DNA from: Roseovarius aestuarii
GTDB lineage: Bacteria; Pseudomonadota; Alphaproteobacteria; Rhodobacterales; Rhodobacteraceae
Length of the DNA: 64,000 nucleotides
NCBI RefSeq assembly: GCF_019966515.1
Contig: NZ_JAIMIB010000002.1
Coordinates: 124,001 to 188,000, forward strand
Reading direction: 5' to 3'
Below are positions 27,275-36,158 of the stretch, piece after piece. The translations under genes were made by a program, and so were the position numbers. The notes under the pieces are model-generated. The model was given only the letters and a program-made list of their open reading frames with translations, was not told the origin of the DNA and did not search any database. The stretch's first letter is position 1; the number at the start of each line of letters is the position of its first letter.

Positions 27275-30200
27275 ATGGCCACACATTTCTTCTACGGATA
27301 CGCTCCGGATGCATTTACCTCACCTGAACCGGGCACGATGCAGCTTGACCCCGATTGGGACGTTCAGGACAATGCCTATGATTTTCACATCACCGATGAT
27401 GATGATGATTTTCAGGGGGATTCCAATACGAATGAAGTGAGCGATGACAGCAGTCAGCAAACCGGCGTCGTCTACGATGAAAATGGAAACGCTATCGCCA
27501 GCGGGAATGCCTATCTTGAAGAGGCTTATGTTCTGACGGATGGAAACGGGAACACGGTTCGTGTCTATCGGGTGGAAATCGATGGCGTCCTCGCGGGCTA
27601 TATCGCCGACGGCCCGATCCAGCCTGGCAATACCTACACCATGTCGGGCACAGAAAACGTTAACAACTCTAATGCACCCGCTTATTCCGAGCTTGAGGAC
27701 CAGTCATACAACCAGGACTCGTCTAACAATATTGAAGGCACAACGAATGACGACACAATCCAGTCCGGCGCCGGTTCCGATACCGTTGCGACGGGTGATG
27801 GTGACGACAGCATCGACGGCGGTTCAGGGGCTGATAATATCGACAGCGGCACCGGCAATGATACCATCAGTGGTGGCAGCGGTGACGACACGATCAGTGG
27901 TGGGTCTGGCACCGATAGTATTGACGGGGGGGATGGCGACGACACCATCGACGGCGGCAGTGGTGCTGACAGCATCACCGGTGGCAGTGGGGCGGACACG
28001 ATCTTTGGCGGACTCGGTAAGGACACGATTGACGGTGGTTCCGGCGATGACAATATCGACGGCGGCGATGGTGCCGATAGCATCTTGGGCGGCAGCGGCA
28101 ACGACACGATCATCGGCGGCGATGGCGGCGATACCATTGATGGCGGATCTGGCGATGACAGCATAGATGGCGGCAGCGGTCATGACAGCCTGACAGGCGG
28201 GGATGAGGGGGCCTCGACGATCAATGGCTCGATCAACACCGGCAACTACAGCGAAACCGACGATGGCTACAGCGTCACGGCACAGAACGTTTCGGGCGGT
28301 GCGCTGACGTCGGCCAGCGCCTCCAACGTAGCGACCTCCGGTGGCGGCCTTGGTGCAACAGGTGCCGTGTCCGATACCGATAGCGGGCAGGACAATCAAC
28401 TTGCCTTTGACAAGGCTTCGGGCATCTCTGAGCGGCTGATCGTCGACTTTGACAATGATGTCACATCGGCCAGTTTCAGCTTTCAATCACTCTTTACCGA
28501 CAGTTTCGGCGAAGTCGCACATTGGGCGATTTACGATGATGGTGTGCTGGTATCCGAGGCGGATTTCACCGAAGATCCGGTCGGCTCAGGCTCGGGGACG
28601 GTGGATCTGAGCGGGTTTGGGAATTTTGATCAGATTGTCTTTACCGCGCTCTTGCAGACCGATGGAACAGACGGGTCGGATTACGTTATCACCGACATCA
28701 GTTATACGATGCCGACGACCGAAACCAGCAATGACACGATTGCTGGCGGGGCTGGTGACGACACGATCCTTGGTGGTACCGGCGACGACAGCCTGAGCGG
28801 CGGAGATGATGCTGATACCTTTATATTGGAGGATGGGTTCGGCTCCGACACGATTGCCGGGGGCGAAGCAGGCACAGATAGTGATACGATAGACCTGTCG
28901 AACCTGAGCGGCCCAGTCACGGTAACGTATACCGGGGATGAGGAGGGGACGATCACCGACGGCTCCGATACGTTGAGTTTTAGCGAAATCGAAAGGCTGA
29001 CACTCACCGATCATGCCGATGTCGTTGATGCGTCTGCGGATTCTGTCGGCGTCGATATCGATGGGGCGGGTGGTAGTGACACGATCACCGGCGGGACTGG
29101 CGCTGATAGCATACAAGGCGGGAACGACGCTGACAGTCTTGATGGCGGCGCTGGCAAGGATACCCTCGATGGCGGCGATGGCGATGATACGCTTCTGGCT
29201 GGTTTCGATGATGGTACCGGTGATGTTTTCATCGGCGGATCGGGGACCGACACATATCAGATCGACGGCACAACCGTCGATGGCTGGGCGTTCAATATCG
29301 ACCTCGGCAGTGGCAGCGATCAATATGGTAACACGTATTCTGGCATCGAAAACATCATTGGAGGGGACGACAATGATACGCTGACCGGCGATGGCGAAGA
29401 CAACGTATTTGATGGCCGAGCCGGGGCAGACATTCTTTCAGGCGGGGGCGGCAGTGATACACTCATTGGCGGGACTGGCAGCGATACTCTGTCAGGCGAC
29501 GCTGGGGACGACAGCCTTGATGGCGGTGTCGGCAATGACAGCCTGACGGGCGGGGCGGGGGACGATATCTTTACCGTCTCCGCTGGCCATGACACGATCA
29601 GCGATTTCAACACCGGCAACACCGGCACGCTGGACGATGGCGATAATACCAACAACGATTTCATCGATCTGTCTGGGCATTACGACAACCTGTCCGAGCT
29701 TTGGGCCGACCAGGCCGATGACGGCGTCCTGAACCAGTCGAATACGACTGACAGCAAGGGGCGCAGCACCGATTATTCCGACAATACCCAGTTCGGTGCC
29801 GGCGACTCGATGACCTTTAGCGGTGCCAGCGCCGACAATTCCAGCTTTAGGGAGGAAAATACCGGCGTTGTCTGCTTCACCTCGGGCACCGCCATCCGGA
29901 CACCGCGCGGCGATGTGCTGATCGAAGAGCTGCGTGCTGGCGATCTGGTCTGTACCCTGGACAATGGCCCGCAGCAGATCCGTTGGATCGGACGGCGCTC
30001 GTTGGGCGCGCGGGACTTGGCCGCGAACCCAAAGCTGCGCCCGGTGCTGATCAAACGCGGGGTGATGGGGGCGGAGCGCGATCTGCTGGTATCGCCACAG
30101 CATGGTATGCTGATGCCCGATCATACCCTGGTCCGGGCGAAGTTCCTGGCCGAGCTCAAAGGTAATCCGATACGCATCGCCCACGGCCAGCGGTCGGTCA

Positions 30201-30451
30201 CCTATATCCATCTGCTGTTTGATGAGCATCAGATCATCTTCGCGGAAAACACCCGGTCCGAAAGCTTTTATCCCGGTAAAATGGCGGTTAGCGCCGTGGA
30301 CGCGGCGGCGCGGGATGAACTCCGCAACCTGTTCCCGGCCCTGTCCTCCATGTCGGAGGCGGCGCCGGAAAGCTGGTATGGCAAATCGGCACGGTGTTAT
30401 CTGAAACGCCGCACCGTTTTGCAGGGTGCAGCTGGGCAACTCTCTCATTAA
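27275..30451 (+). CDS. RTX calcium-binding repeat protein with C-terminal Hint domain
   Basis: A 1058-residue exported-type protein without an N-terminal signal peptide. Residues 1-150 form an acidic unknown domain (MATHFFYGYAPDAF). Glycine/aspartate nonapeptide repeats of the GGxGxD type follow in several blocks (about 155-315, 483-515, 595-640, 696-770), separated by beta-rich domains. From C867 (VCFTSGTAIRTPRGD) a Hint domain (intein/hedgehog fold) runs to near the C-terminus, including LLVSPQHGML and the IFAENTRSESFYPG part. RTX repeats bind calcium outside the cell, and such proteins usually leave by type I secretion. No secretion genes are in the window. ATG 27275 is preferred over TTG 27272. 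Confidence 0.9.
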   Translation: MATHFFYGYAPDAFTSPEPGTMQLDPDWDVQDNAYDFHITDDDDDFQGDSNTNEVSDDSSQQTGVVYDENGNAIASGNAYLEEAYVLTDGNGNTVRVYRVEIDGVLAGYIADGPIQPGNTYTMSGTENVNNSNAPAYSELEDQSYNQDSSNNIEGTTNDDTIQSGAGSDTVATGDGDDSIDGGSGADNIDSGTGNDTISGGSGDDTISGGSGTDSIDGGDGDDTIDGGSGADSITGGSGADTIFGGLGKDTIDGGSGDDNIDGGDGADSILGGSGNDTIIGGDGGDTIDGGSGDDSIDGGSGHDSLTGGDEGASTINGSINTGNYSETDDGYSVTAQNVSGGALTSASASNVATSGGGLGATGAVSDTDSGQDNQLAFDKASGISERLIVDFDNDVTSASFSFQSLFTDSFGEVAHWAIYDDGVLVSEADFTEDPVGSGSGTVDLSGFGNFDQIVFTALLQTDGTDGSDYVITDISYTMPTTETSNDTIAGGAGDDTILGGTGDDSLSGGDDADTFILEDGFGSDTIAGGEAGTDSDTIDLSNLSGPVTVTYTGDEEGTITDGSDTLSFSEIERLTLTDHADVVDASADSVGVDIDGAGGSDTITGGTGADSIQGGNDADSLDGGAGKDTLDGGDGDDTLLAGFDDGTGDVFIGGSGTDTYQIDGTTVDGWAFNIDLGSGSDQYGNTYSGIENIIGGDDNDTLTGDGEDNVFDGRAGADILSGGGGSDTLIGGTGSDTLSGDAGDDSLDGGVGNDSLTGGAGDDIFTVSAGHDTISDFNTGNTGTLDDGDNTNNDFIDLSGHYDNLSELWADQADDGVLNQSNTTDSKGRSTDYSDNTQFGAGDSMTFSGASADNSSFREENTGVVCFTSGTAIRTPRGDVLIEELRAGDLVCTLDNGPQQIRWIGRRSLGARDLAANPKLRPVLIKRGVMGAERDLLVSPQHGMLMPDHTLVRAKFLAELKGNPIRIAHGQRSVTYIHLLFDEHQIIFAENTRSESFYPGKMAVSAVDAAARDELRNLFPALSSMSEAAPESWYGKSARCYLKRRTVLQGAAGQLSH

Positions 30452-30489
30452 CGCGGGCGGAATACTCCGCTTAGCAAGGCGACCGGCCA

Positions 30490-30512
30490 GACGGGCGCTG
30501 CGCCCTACGTTT
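30490..30512 (+). terminator. Weak terminator-like hairpin behind the RTX/Hint gene
   Basis: GGGCG (30493-30497) and CGCCC (30501-30505) with a CTG loop, followed by TACGTTTT. It is short but well placed, 40 bases after the stop codon. Confidence 0.4.
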
Positions 30513-30562
30513 TGACGTGGAAATGGTGTATGATGGGGCGGTTTAAAAACCGGGAGGAGAGG

Positions 30563-30856
30563 ATGATGCCATATATCACGATCACGACCTGGGAAGTAGG
30601 CGACGGCACCGATTATGACGCCAGCATGCGCAACGTTCGCGACAAGCGTTTGCCCGCCCTCAAGGATCTGGGCGCAACGCGGGTGACGGTGGTGCGCACC
30701 AGCGACCGCACAAGTGCCGCCATCACCGAATGGCCTGACGAGGTGACTCGCGACACCGCCGAGGCGGCGATCGAAGCGGTCCGCGTCAAGGTCCATACCG
30801 AGGATCTGGTACGCCTGACCGGCGAGATGCGGGGCGAGGTTGTCGCCGAAGTCTGA
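30563..30856 (+). CDS. Small hypothetical protein, ferredoxin-like fold suspected
   Basis: A 97-residue protein beginning MMPYITITTWEVGDG, preceded by GGGAGGAGAGG. The pattern of alternating beta strands and helices (YITITTWEV, VRDKRLPALKDLGATRVTVVRT, AAITEWPDE) resembles the dimeric alpha/beta barrel (ABM-like) group, but no active-site residues can be assigned. It has no signal peptide. It appears to be a single-gene unit. Confidence 0.65.
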   Translation: MMPYITITTWEVGDGTDYDASMRNVRDKRLPALKDLGATRVTVVRTSDRTSAAITEWPDEVTRDTAEAAIEAVRVKVHTEDLVRLTGEMRGEVVAEV

Positions 30857-31180
30857 GCGCGCGCGGGTGGATCAGGGCCGCGCCGTTCTGCATGCAAACA
30901 GAATCACCCGGGCGAGCGAAATCGGCGGAGTCACGCCTAGATTGTTTCTGCTCTGGAGACAGTCAATCTCGCATCGGAGTTTTGTCTCGTCAGGGTAGAA
31001 CGGGTCTGAGATTTGCGCGGCAAAGTGACGCTACGTCACGAATCTTTTAAAGTTCAATGGAAACAGACTGTTGATCGAAAAACGGCCAGACATGGCCAAC
31101 GCAACCATAGGTTTCCCCGATTTTTGCAAGCGAATTAACGCCACTTTAGTTAATGTCTGCACAACCGAGGGGATGACGGG
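30857..31180. other. Gene-free stretch with inverted repeats
   Basis: About 320 bases between two small genes. It contains GTGACG-CTA-CGTCAC at 31025-31039 and ATTAAC-N9-GTTAAT at 31134-31154, both in promoter position for the following gene. No coding frame is convincing. Confidence 0.35.
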
Positions 31181-31474
31181 ATGTGGTTGAAGAAAAAAAG
31201 TGCGTCTAGCGCAGAGATTCCCAAACTGCGGGATGAATATCAACGGCTGCTGCATGAGACCTTGCCGGATGTGGGATCACTCCACGAAACGGCCAAGCCT
31301 GCGCGGCCATGCAACCTGTCTCGGGTTGCGGCGCCGGTTGACGAAACCGTTTGGCAGGAACACCAGCGCGCCCTGCAACACCATCAGAAAAAAGCCGAGC
31401 CGCCGACAAAGAGCACAGCCGGTCTGACCGGCGGCGACGACATTCTGCTGGCACAGGCAAGTTTCGCAAACTAA
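31181..31474 (+). CDS. Small hypothetical protein
   Basis: A 97-residue frame from ATG 31181 with a weak upstream purine-rich site. The protein is charged and polar (MWLKKKSASSAEIPKLRDEYQ), has no signal peptide or membrane segment, and ends with GGDDILLAQASFAN. No family is recognised. It may be a real small gene because of its acceptable codon use, but no neighbour confirms it. Confidence 0.45.
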   Translation: MWLKKKSASSAEIPKLRDEYQRLLHETLPDVGSLHETAKPARPCNLSRVAAPVDETVWQEHQRALQHHQKKAEPPTKSTAGLTGGDDILLAQASFAN

Positions 31475-31523
31475 ATCACCGAACTGGCGGCTGTTGGTCA
31501 GGGCAGGGGCGGGTACCGCCACC

Positions 31524-31820
31524 CTATGGCTTCAGCTTGCGGTCGTCAGGTAAATCATTCATCCACAGTTCCTTGTCATCCGCCCGGTCATGTTGCCATG
31601 TGTCGCGCGTGCAGGAACAGACTTTGCCTGAACAGGCGCGCCAGAAACCGGGCTCGCAGAGGGGTTTCATCGCCGCGCATTCCGCGCCGTCCCACCCGCC
31701 GGTGCAATAGCAGACATTGGTGACCGGGTCGCAGAGGCGCTCGGCCTCGTCCGTGGCGACTGCCGGGCCGGGAAGGAGGGTCACGTTCAAAATGAAGATG
31801 TAAAGAAGGCCCCGGGTCAT
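31524..31820 (-). CDS. Small secreted Cys-rich protein
   Basis: A 98-residue protein with a signal peptide (MTRGLLYIFILNVTLLPGPA, cleavage after AVA). The mature part carries eight cysteines in about 70 residues (CDPVTNVCYCTGGWDGAEC, then CEP, ACSGKVCSCT), probably forming four disulfides in the periplasm or outside the cell. No family is recognised. The start codon overlaps the stop codon of a 53-codon frame with a strong ribosome site, which may lead it. Confidence 0.6.
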   Translation of the reverse strand: MTRGLLYIFILNVTLLPGPAVATDEAERLCDPVTNVCYCTGGWDGAECAAMKPLCEPGFWRACSGKVCSCTRDTWQHDRADDKELWMNDLPDDRKLKP

Positions 31821-31978
31821 GGGGCAGGGATAGCAGAGCGTCGCGTGCCTCGCCACAAGGGGCAAGTCAGATCGTGGCCCAGTCGGTGAAGTGATAGGGC
31901 AGCGGGCGCCGGGTCCAGGGCGGATGCGGCAGCGCGCGGCGTACAGGCCGGTTTTCGGTGTTCCTTTTGAACAGACAT
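31817..31978 (-). CDS. Short frame with strong ribosome site (uncertain microprotein)
   Basis: AAAGGAGG lies 6 bases before an ATG at 31978, a near-perfect initiation site on the minus strand. The frame from this ATG gives 53 codons and ends in an ATGA overlap with the Cys-rich secreted gene. Its product looks poorly protein-like. The neighbouring frame, ending at 31867, reads a more natural sequence (RNTENRPVRRALPHPPWTRR, then YHFTDWATI). Removing one A from the AAAA run after codon 4 would join the strong start to this frame and give about 35 residues. A frameshift, or a sequencing slip, is therefore possible. Confidence 0.3.
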   Translation of the reverse strand: MSVQKEHRKPACTPRAAASALDPAPAALSLHRLGHDLTCPLWRGTRRSAIPAP

Positions 31979-32206
31979 GATCTGCCTCCTTTCCCTATAG
32001 ATATGGGAGGCGCAGAACGACCCAGCCAGAGTCTGTCGAGGGGTCGTGAAAAAGTGTTACAGAGGACCTCAGAGGGTTTGTGTCGTTGGTGAGATGAGTT
32101 TCCAATCACCGAAAACTCGTTAGCAGTACCCTTTCTTCCACATACACTTGCATATAGCTCCTGCCCGAATAACACTTTCAATGAGTTCATTTTTGGGAGC
32201 TGCCGT

Positions 32207-33070
32207 ATGGTTGAAGTGAAAGACCGACAACATGTGACATTAGCGTCGACGAGTAACCTGATTATTTTCAAGGCGCAGAGCGATGTAGCCATGAACAACG
32301 ATGAATGGCCGGGTTTATCCAGTTTTGTCGAAAGCCATTTGGTACTGAAGCCGCTAGCAACGTTGCTTAATGAACTAGGTGTTGGGGCAAGTAAACTCCG
32401 CGCAAATTGGTTTTACTTAACAGCCGGCGATCCTTTTGAGGTTGAGTTCAAGAGTGAGCCACTCCTAGCGTCCCAAGCCATCCAACTAAGTCATAGCGGA
32501 ATTAGAAGCCTTAGAAGCGGAGGATGGGAAATTGATACAATTGATGGTCCGCTAAAGATTGAGTTTGAACGGCTCGAATCACACTTCGGATCATTCTCCA
32601 TAAAAAGGACGCTAAAGGTTGTATTGCCAGACCCCCAACAAGTTTCCAGTGCTGTTCTTGCTTCGTTGATATTTTCCGTGATTCCAACTTATGGAGAAAA
32701 TATAACAGTTGCCGAAGGCAAAGCGGAAAATAGCTTGTTCGTTTGTTATCTGAACCGGACAATGCCTGATGAATTTGGTCAAATAATGGACACAGCTGTA
32801 ACTGATCTGAAAATGAGTGCAAACTTTTCCGAGTTAGAACGTCAGCGAGTTTGGCGGAACCGACAACTGTGCTTGAAGGCTGCGGGTTATGATCCGGGCC
32901 TTATTGACGGAATTAATGGACCTAAAACAGAAGCTGCGTTCAAGGAATTTGCAAAAGATATACCGAGCGCCTCGTGGAAAAACGAAAACATAATTCGCCT
33001 CTTGATTATGCAAGCCGCCAGTCTTCGAGGAAGCAAAGATTCAGTAATAACCCTCAATATGAAAATCTAA
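32207..33070 (+). CDS. Hypothetical protein with PG-binding-like C-terminal repeat
   Basis: A 287-residue protein in an AT-richer patch (about 32040-33130) than the flanking genome. The N-terminal 200 residues are not recognised. The segment RQLCLKAAGYDPGLIDGINGPKTEAAFKEF near residue 230-260 follows the pattern of peptidoglycan-binding repeats (AGYDPGxIDGxxGPxT), quoted here only in part. There is no signal peptide, so a cell-wall role is not obvious; similar repeats occur in phage- or defence-related proteins. The base composition suggests horizontal transfer. Confidence 0.7.
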   Translation: MVEVKDRQHVTLASTSNLIIFKAQSDVAMNNDEWPGLSSFVESHLVLKPLATLLNELGVGASKLRANWFYLTAGDPFEVEFKSEPLLASQAIQLSHSGIRSLRSGGWEIDTIDGPLKIEFERLESHFGSFSIKRTLKVVLPDPQQVSSAVLASLIFSVIPTYGENITVAEGKAENSLFVCYLNRTMPDEFGQIMDTAVTDLKMSANFSELERQRVWRNRQLCLKAAGYDPGLIDGINGPKTEAAFKEFAKDIPSASWKNENIIRLLIMQAASLRGSKDSVITLNMKI

Positions 33071-33129
33071 GATCATGCTTTATAACGGTTAAGAGAAACT
33101 CTCTGACGGTGTTTCGATTGAGGGTACTA

Positions 33130-34785
33130 TTACCTCGCAAACTTCTTGTGCTTCATCCGTTTGGGCTCCAGCGCATCCGCCCCCAGACGGCGTTTCTTGT
33201 CTTCTTCGTAATCCTCAAAATTGCCTTCGAACCATTCGACATGGGCCTCGCCTTCGAAGGCCAGGATATGCGTGCAGATGCGGTCGAGGAAGAAGCGGTC
33301 GTGGGAGATGACGACGGCGCAGCCGGCGAAATCCACCAGGGCGTCTTCCAGGGCGCGGAGGGTTTCGACGTCGAGGTCGTTGGTCGGTTCGTCGAGTAGG
33401 AGCACGTTGCCGCCTTCGCGCAGAAGCCTTGCCATGTGGACGCGGTTGCGTTCGCCGCCCGAGAGCAATGAGACTTTTTTCTGCTGGTCGCCGCCCTTGA
33501 AGTTGAAGGCCGAGCAATAGGCGCGGGCGTTGACCTCGGCGTCGCCCAGCTTGATGATGTCCTGTCCGTCGGCGATCGCCTCCCACACGTTCTCATTGGG
33601 GTTGAGATCGTCGCGGGACTGATCGACGTAGGATAGCTGCACCGTGTCGCCGTATTCGACGGTGCCTTCGTCGGGTTTTTCCTGTCCGGTCAACATCTTG
33701 AAGAGCGTTGTTTTACCAGCACCGTTGGGGCCGATCACGCCGACGATGCCGCCGGGAGGGAGCGAGAAGGAGAGACCTTCGATCAGGAGCTTGTCGCCCA
33801 TGTGTTTCTTGAGGCCCGTCACCTCGATTACCTTGTCGCCGAGGCGCGGCCCGTTGGGGATGACGATCTGGGCGCGGGCGAGTTTCTCGCGCTCGGACTG
33901 GCTGGCCATTTCGTTATAGGCGTTGATCCGGGCCTTGGATTTGGCCTGCCGCGCCTTCTGGCCCTGCCGCATCCATTCCAGTTCGCGTTCGAGCGTCTTC
34001 TGTTTGGATTTGTCCTCGCGCGCTTCCTGCGCCAGGCGTTTGGCCTTCTGTTCGAGCCAAGCGGAGTAGTTGCCTTCGTAGGGGATGCCGCGGCCACGGT
34101 CCAACTCGAGGATCCAGCCGGTGATGTCGTCGAGGAAATAGCGGTCATGGGTGACGATCAGGATCGTGCCCTTGTAGTCAATGAGGTGCTGTTGCAGCCA
34201 GGCAATGGTTTCGGCGTCGAGGTGGTTGGTCGGCTCGTCCAACAGCAGCATGTCGGGCGCTTCGAGCAGCAGTTTGCAGAGCGCGACGCGGCGCTTTTCC
34301 CCGCCCGAAAGGGATGTGACGTGGGCATCATCCGGGGGGCAGCGCAGGGCCTCCATCGAGACATCGATCTGGCTGTCGAGATCCCAGAGGTTCTCGGCGT
34401 CGATCTGATCCTGCAGGGCGGCCATTTCGTCGGCGGTCTCGTCCGAGTAGTTCATCGCCAGTTCGTTGAACCGGTCGAGTTTTGCTTTTTTGGCGGCGAC
34501 GCCGAGCATGACGTTGTCGCGCACCGAGAGGGTTTCATCCAGCTGCGGCTCCTGCGGCAGGTAGCCGACGCGCGCGCCCTCGGCGGCCCAGGCCTCGCCA
34601 GTGAAATCGGTGTCGAGGCCGGTCATGATCTTCATCAGGGTGGATTTACCGGCGCCGTTGACGCCGACCACGCCGATCTTCACGCCGGGCAGGAAGCTGA
34701 GATGGATGTTCTCAAAGCATTTCTTGCCGCCCGGATAGGTCTTGGAGACGCCTTGCATGTGGTAGACGTATTGGTAGGCTGCCAT
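33130..34785 (-). CDS. ettA: Energy-dependent translational throttle, ABC-F protein
   Basis: A 551-residue ABC-F protein with two ATP-binding domains and no membrane part. Walker A motifs are GVNGAGKST and GPNGAGKTT; signatures LSGGEKRR and LSGGERNR; Walker B LLLDEPTNHLD and LLLDEPTNDLD. The arm insertion typical of EttA precedes the second Walker A. It binds near the ribosomal E site and gates the first elongation steps according to energy level. It is a housekeeping gene found widely, and the retron RT gene ends 59 bases upstream, so co-transcription is possible but functional linkage is not implied. Confidence 0.95.
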   Translation of the reverse strand: MAAYQYVYHMQGVSKTYPGGKKCFENIHLSFLPGVKIGVVGVNGAGKSTLMKIMTGLDTDFTGEAWAAEGARVGYLPQEPQLDETLSVRDNVMLGVAAKKAKLDRFNELAMNYSDETADEMAALQDQIDAENLWDLDSQIDVSMEALRCPPDDAHVTSLSGGEKRRVALCKLLLEAPDMLLLDEPTNHLDAETIAWLQQHLIDYKGTILIVTHDRYFLDDITGWILELDRGRGIPYEGNYSAWLEQKAKRLAQEAREDKSKQKTLERELEWMRQGQKARQAKSKARINAYNEMASQSEREKLARAQIVIPNGPRLGDKVIEVTGLKKHMGDKLLIEGLSFSLPPGGIVGVIGPNGAGKTTLFKMLTGQEKPDEGTVEYGDTVQLSYVDQSRDDLNPNENVWEAIADGQDIIKLGDAEVNARAYCSAFNFKGGDQQKKVSLLSGGERNRVHMARLLREGGNVLLLDEPTNDLDVETLRALEDALVDFAGCAVVISHDRFFLDRICTHILAFEGEAHVEWFEGNFEDYEEDKKRRLGADALEPKRMKHKKFAR

Positions 34786-34844
34786 GAGAATGCTCCTTCA
34801 GATCGAATTTATCCCCAGATAGACAAGTGCGCAGGTGAGGGCAA

Positions 34845-36158
34845 TCACCCGATTGTGCCAGTTTGCAGGGCGTTGGCGAGCCATTCGCGCAGCTTCGCGC
34901 CCTTGGTGGGGTTGACCTGTTCGAACCAGGCTATGCGCCCGGCGAGTTGGTCGATGAAGATGCGATCAGCGCGGCGCGGGTCTACGGGATCGCGCAGGTG
35001 ATGGATCACGGCCTTGAGGTGATCGTAATCGGCGCGCGGCAAGTTTAGGTGGCGGTTGACGACTAGGCCAGTGACGGTCTGTCGCCGATGGGCCGGTTGG
35101 ATACGGGTTTTTGCGGCGTTCAGTACAAAACCGCAATCGCGCACGATCTGCGGGACCATGCGTTGCAAGGGGTTTGCAATGGGGGCATCGCCGGAAAAGG
35201 TAAGGTCGTCGGCGTAGCGGGTGTAATTGGCACCGAGCGACCGGGCCAGACCCGCAAGACGAGTGTCAAGCGTGAAGGCGGCGAGATTGGCCAGTGCCGG
35301 GGAGGTGGGTGCCCCCTGCGGCAGGTGTCGGCCTGTCAGGTGGTCGCGATCCGCAAGGTGGGCCGTTGCCAGAACGTCGCGGGGCGTGAGCGCCGTGGTA
35401 AGCCCGGCCAGATGCCGCGCCACCGCAGCGGGGTACCCGAAGGATCGGAAAAGCCCGTAGATGCGATGGTGATGGATCGAGGGGAAGAAACCGCTGAGAT
35501 CGAAGCTGACAACCATCTCCTCGCCCGCGTGGCGCGCAGCCGCTTGGGCACAGTTTTTGCCGCGACAAAACCCGAAGGCAGCGGGGTGCGTTGGAATGTG
35601 GGCAATCATGTCGCGCAGTATCCGGCGTTGAAGCTTTTTGAGAAAGGGCCGGGGTTCTTCGATTAGCCGCAGGGTACCGTTACGTTTGGCGATCAGATGA
35701 TGGCGGTAATGCGGGGCGAAGGCGCTGTCTGCATTGGCAGAGAGACCAAGTAGGTCAGCAAATCGTGTCAGTTGCAGGGGCGGCAGCGCCAGCCAAGCCG
35801 CCAGATCATCGGAGGTGGTCAGTACGGGCAGGCCAAGGCCGTCAAGCGCGGGCACCGGCCGGAACTGTGGCGGATCGATCAGTGGATCGGGTATGGCGCC
35901 AGTCAGCGTGAAATGCCGGAAAAGTGGATCAGTGGCCGGGCTTTGCTTCAGGTACAGCAGTATCTGCCTGTCATCCGGGGCGGCGGTCGCCGGAAAGGTT
36001 TGCTTCAACTCGCGTGCAAGGCGGTGCGACACGGACCGCAAGCGGGACGGCAGACGCTGCTCAAGGTGATGCCGGATATCCCAGAATGTCCACTCAAGTT
36101 GGCTCAGCCCCTGCGAAAGCGGGCCGAAAAGCAAGTCTTGTTTCGTGTACCGCGCCAT
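34845..36158 (-). CDS. Retron-type reverse transcriptase
   Basis: A 437-residue reverse transcriptase. Motifs: KRNGTLRLIEEP (about 158-169), FDLSGFFPSI with D220 (motif A), QGAPTSPALANL (281-292), the polymerase box RYADDLTF with D317 and D318, and the VTG triplet (362-364), which in retrons sits in the region contacting the msr RNA. The first 150 residues are an extra N-terminal region rich in leucine and arginine, comparable in size to the extension I recall in myxobacterial retron RTs; it is not a known domain to me. ATG 36158 follows directly after the inner inverted repeat of the predicted msr-msd. I did not find the NAxxH motif reported for many retron RTs. Confidence 0.85.
   Translation of the reverse strand: MARYTKQDLLFGPLSQGLSQLEWTFWDIRHHLEQRLPSRLRSVSHRLARELKQTFPATAAPDDRQILLYLKQSPATDPLFRHFTLTGAIPDPLIDPPQFRPVPALDGLGLPVLTTSDDLAAWLALPPLQLTRFADLLGLSANADSAFAPHYRHHLIAKRNGTLRLIEEPRPFLKKLQRRILRDMIAHIPTHPAAFGFCRGKNCAQAAARHAGEEMVVSFDLSGFFPSIHHHRIYGLFRSFGYPAAVARHLAGLTTALTPRDVLATAHLADRDHLTGRHLPQGAPTSPALANLAAFTLDTRLAGLARSLGANYTRYADDLTFSGDAPIANPLQRMVPQIVRDCGFVLNAAKTRIQPAHRRQTVTGLVVNRHLNLPRADYDHLKAVIHHLRDPVDPRRADRIFIDQLAGRIAWFEQVNPTKGAKLREWLANALQTGTIG

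Noticed and set aside
27758..29580. Repeated sequence in the RTX gene as a possible CRISPR or tandem-repeat locus
   Set aside because: The repeats are coding nonapeptides of variable DNA sequence without constant spacers.
27682..29664. Long minus-strand frames rich in Pro, Ser and Val opposite the RTX repeats
   Set aside because: They are antisense readings of the GGxGxD repeats and follow their codon periodicity. They have no start signals.
35704..36158. Group II intron or diversity-generating element as an explanation for the reverse transcriptase
   Set aside because: No intron domain V, maturase domain, or template/variable repeat was found; the VTG triplet and flanking inverted repeats fit a retron better.
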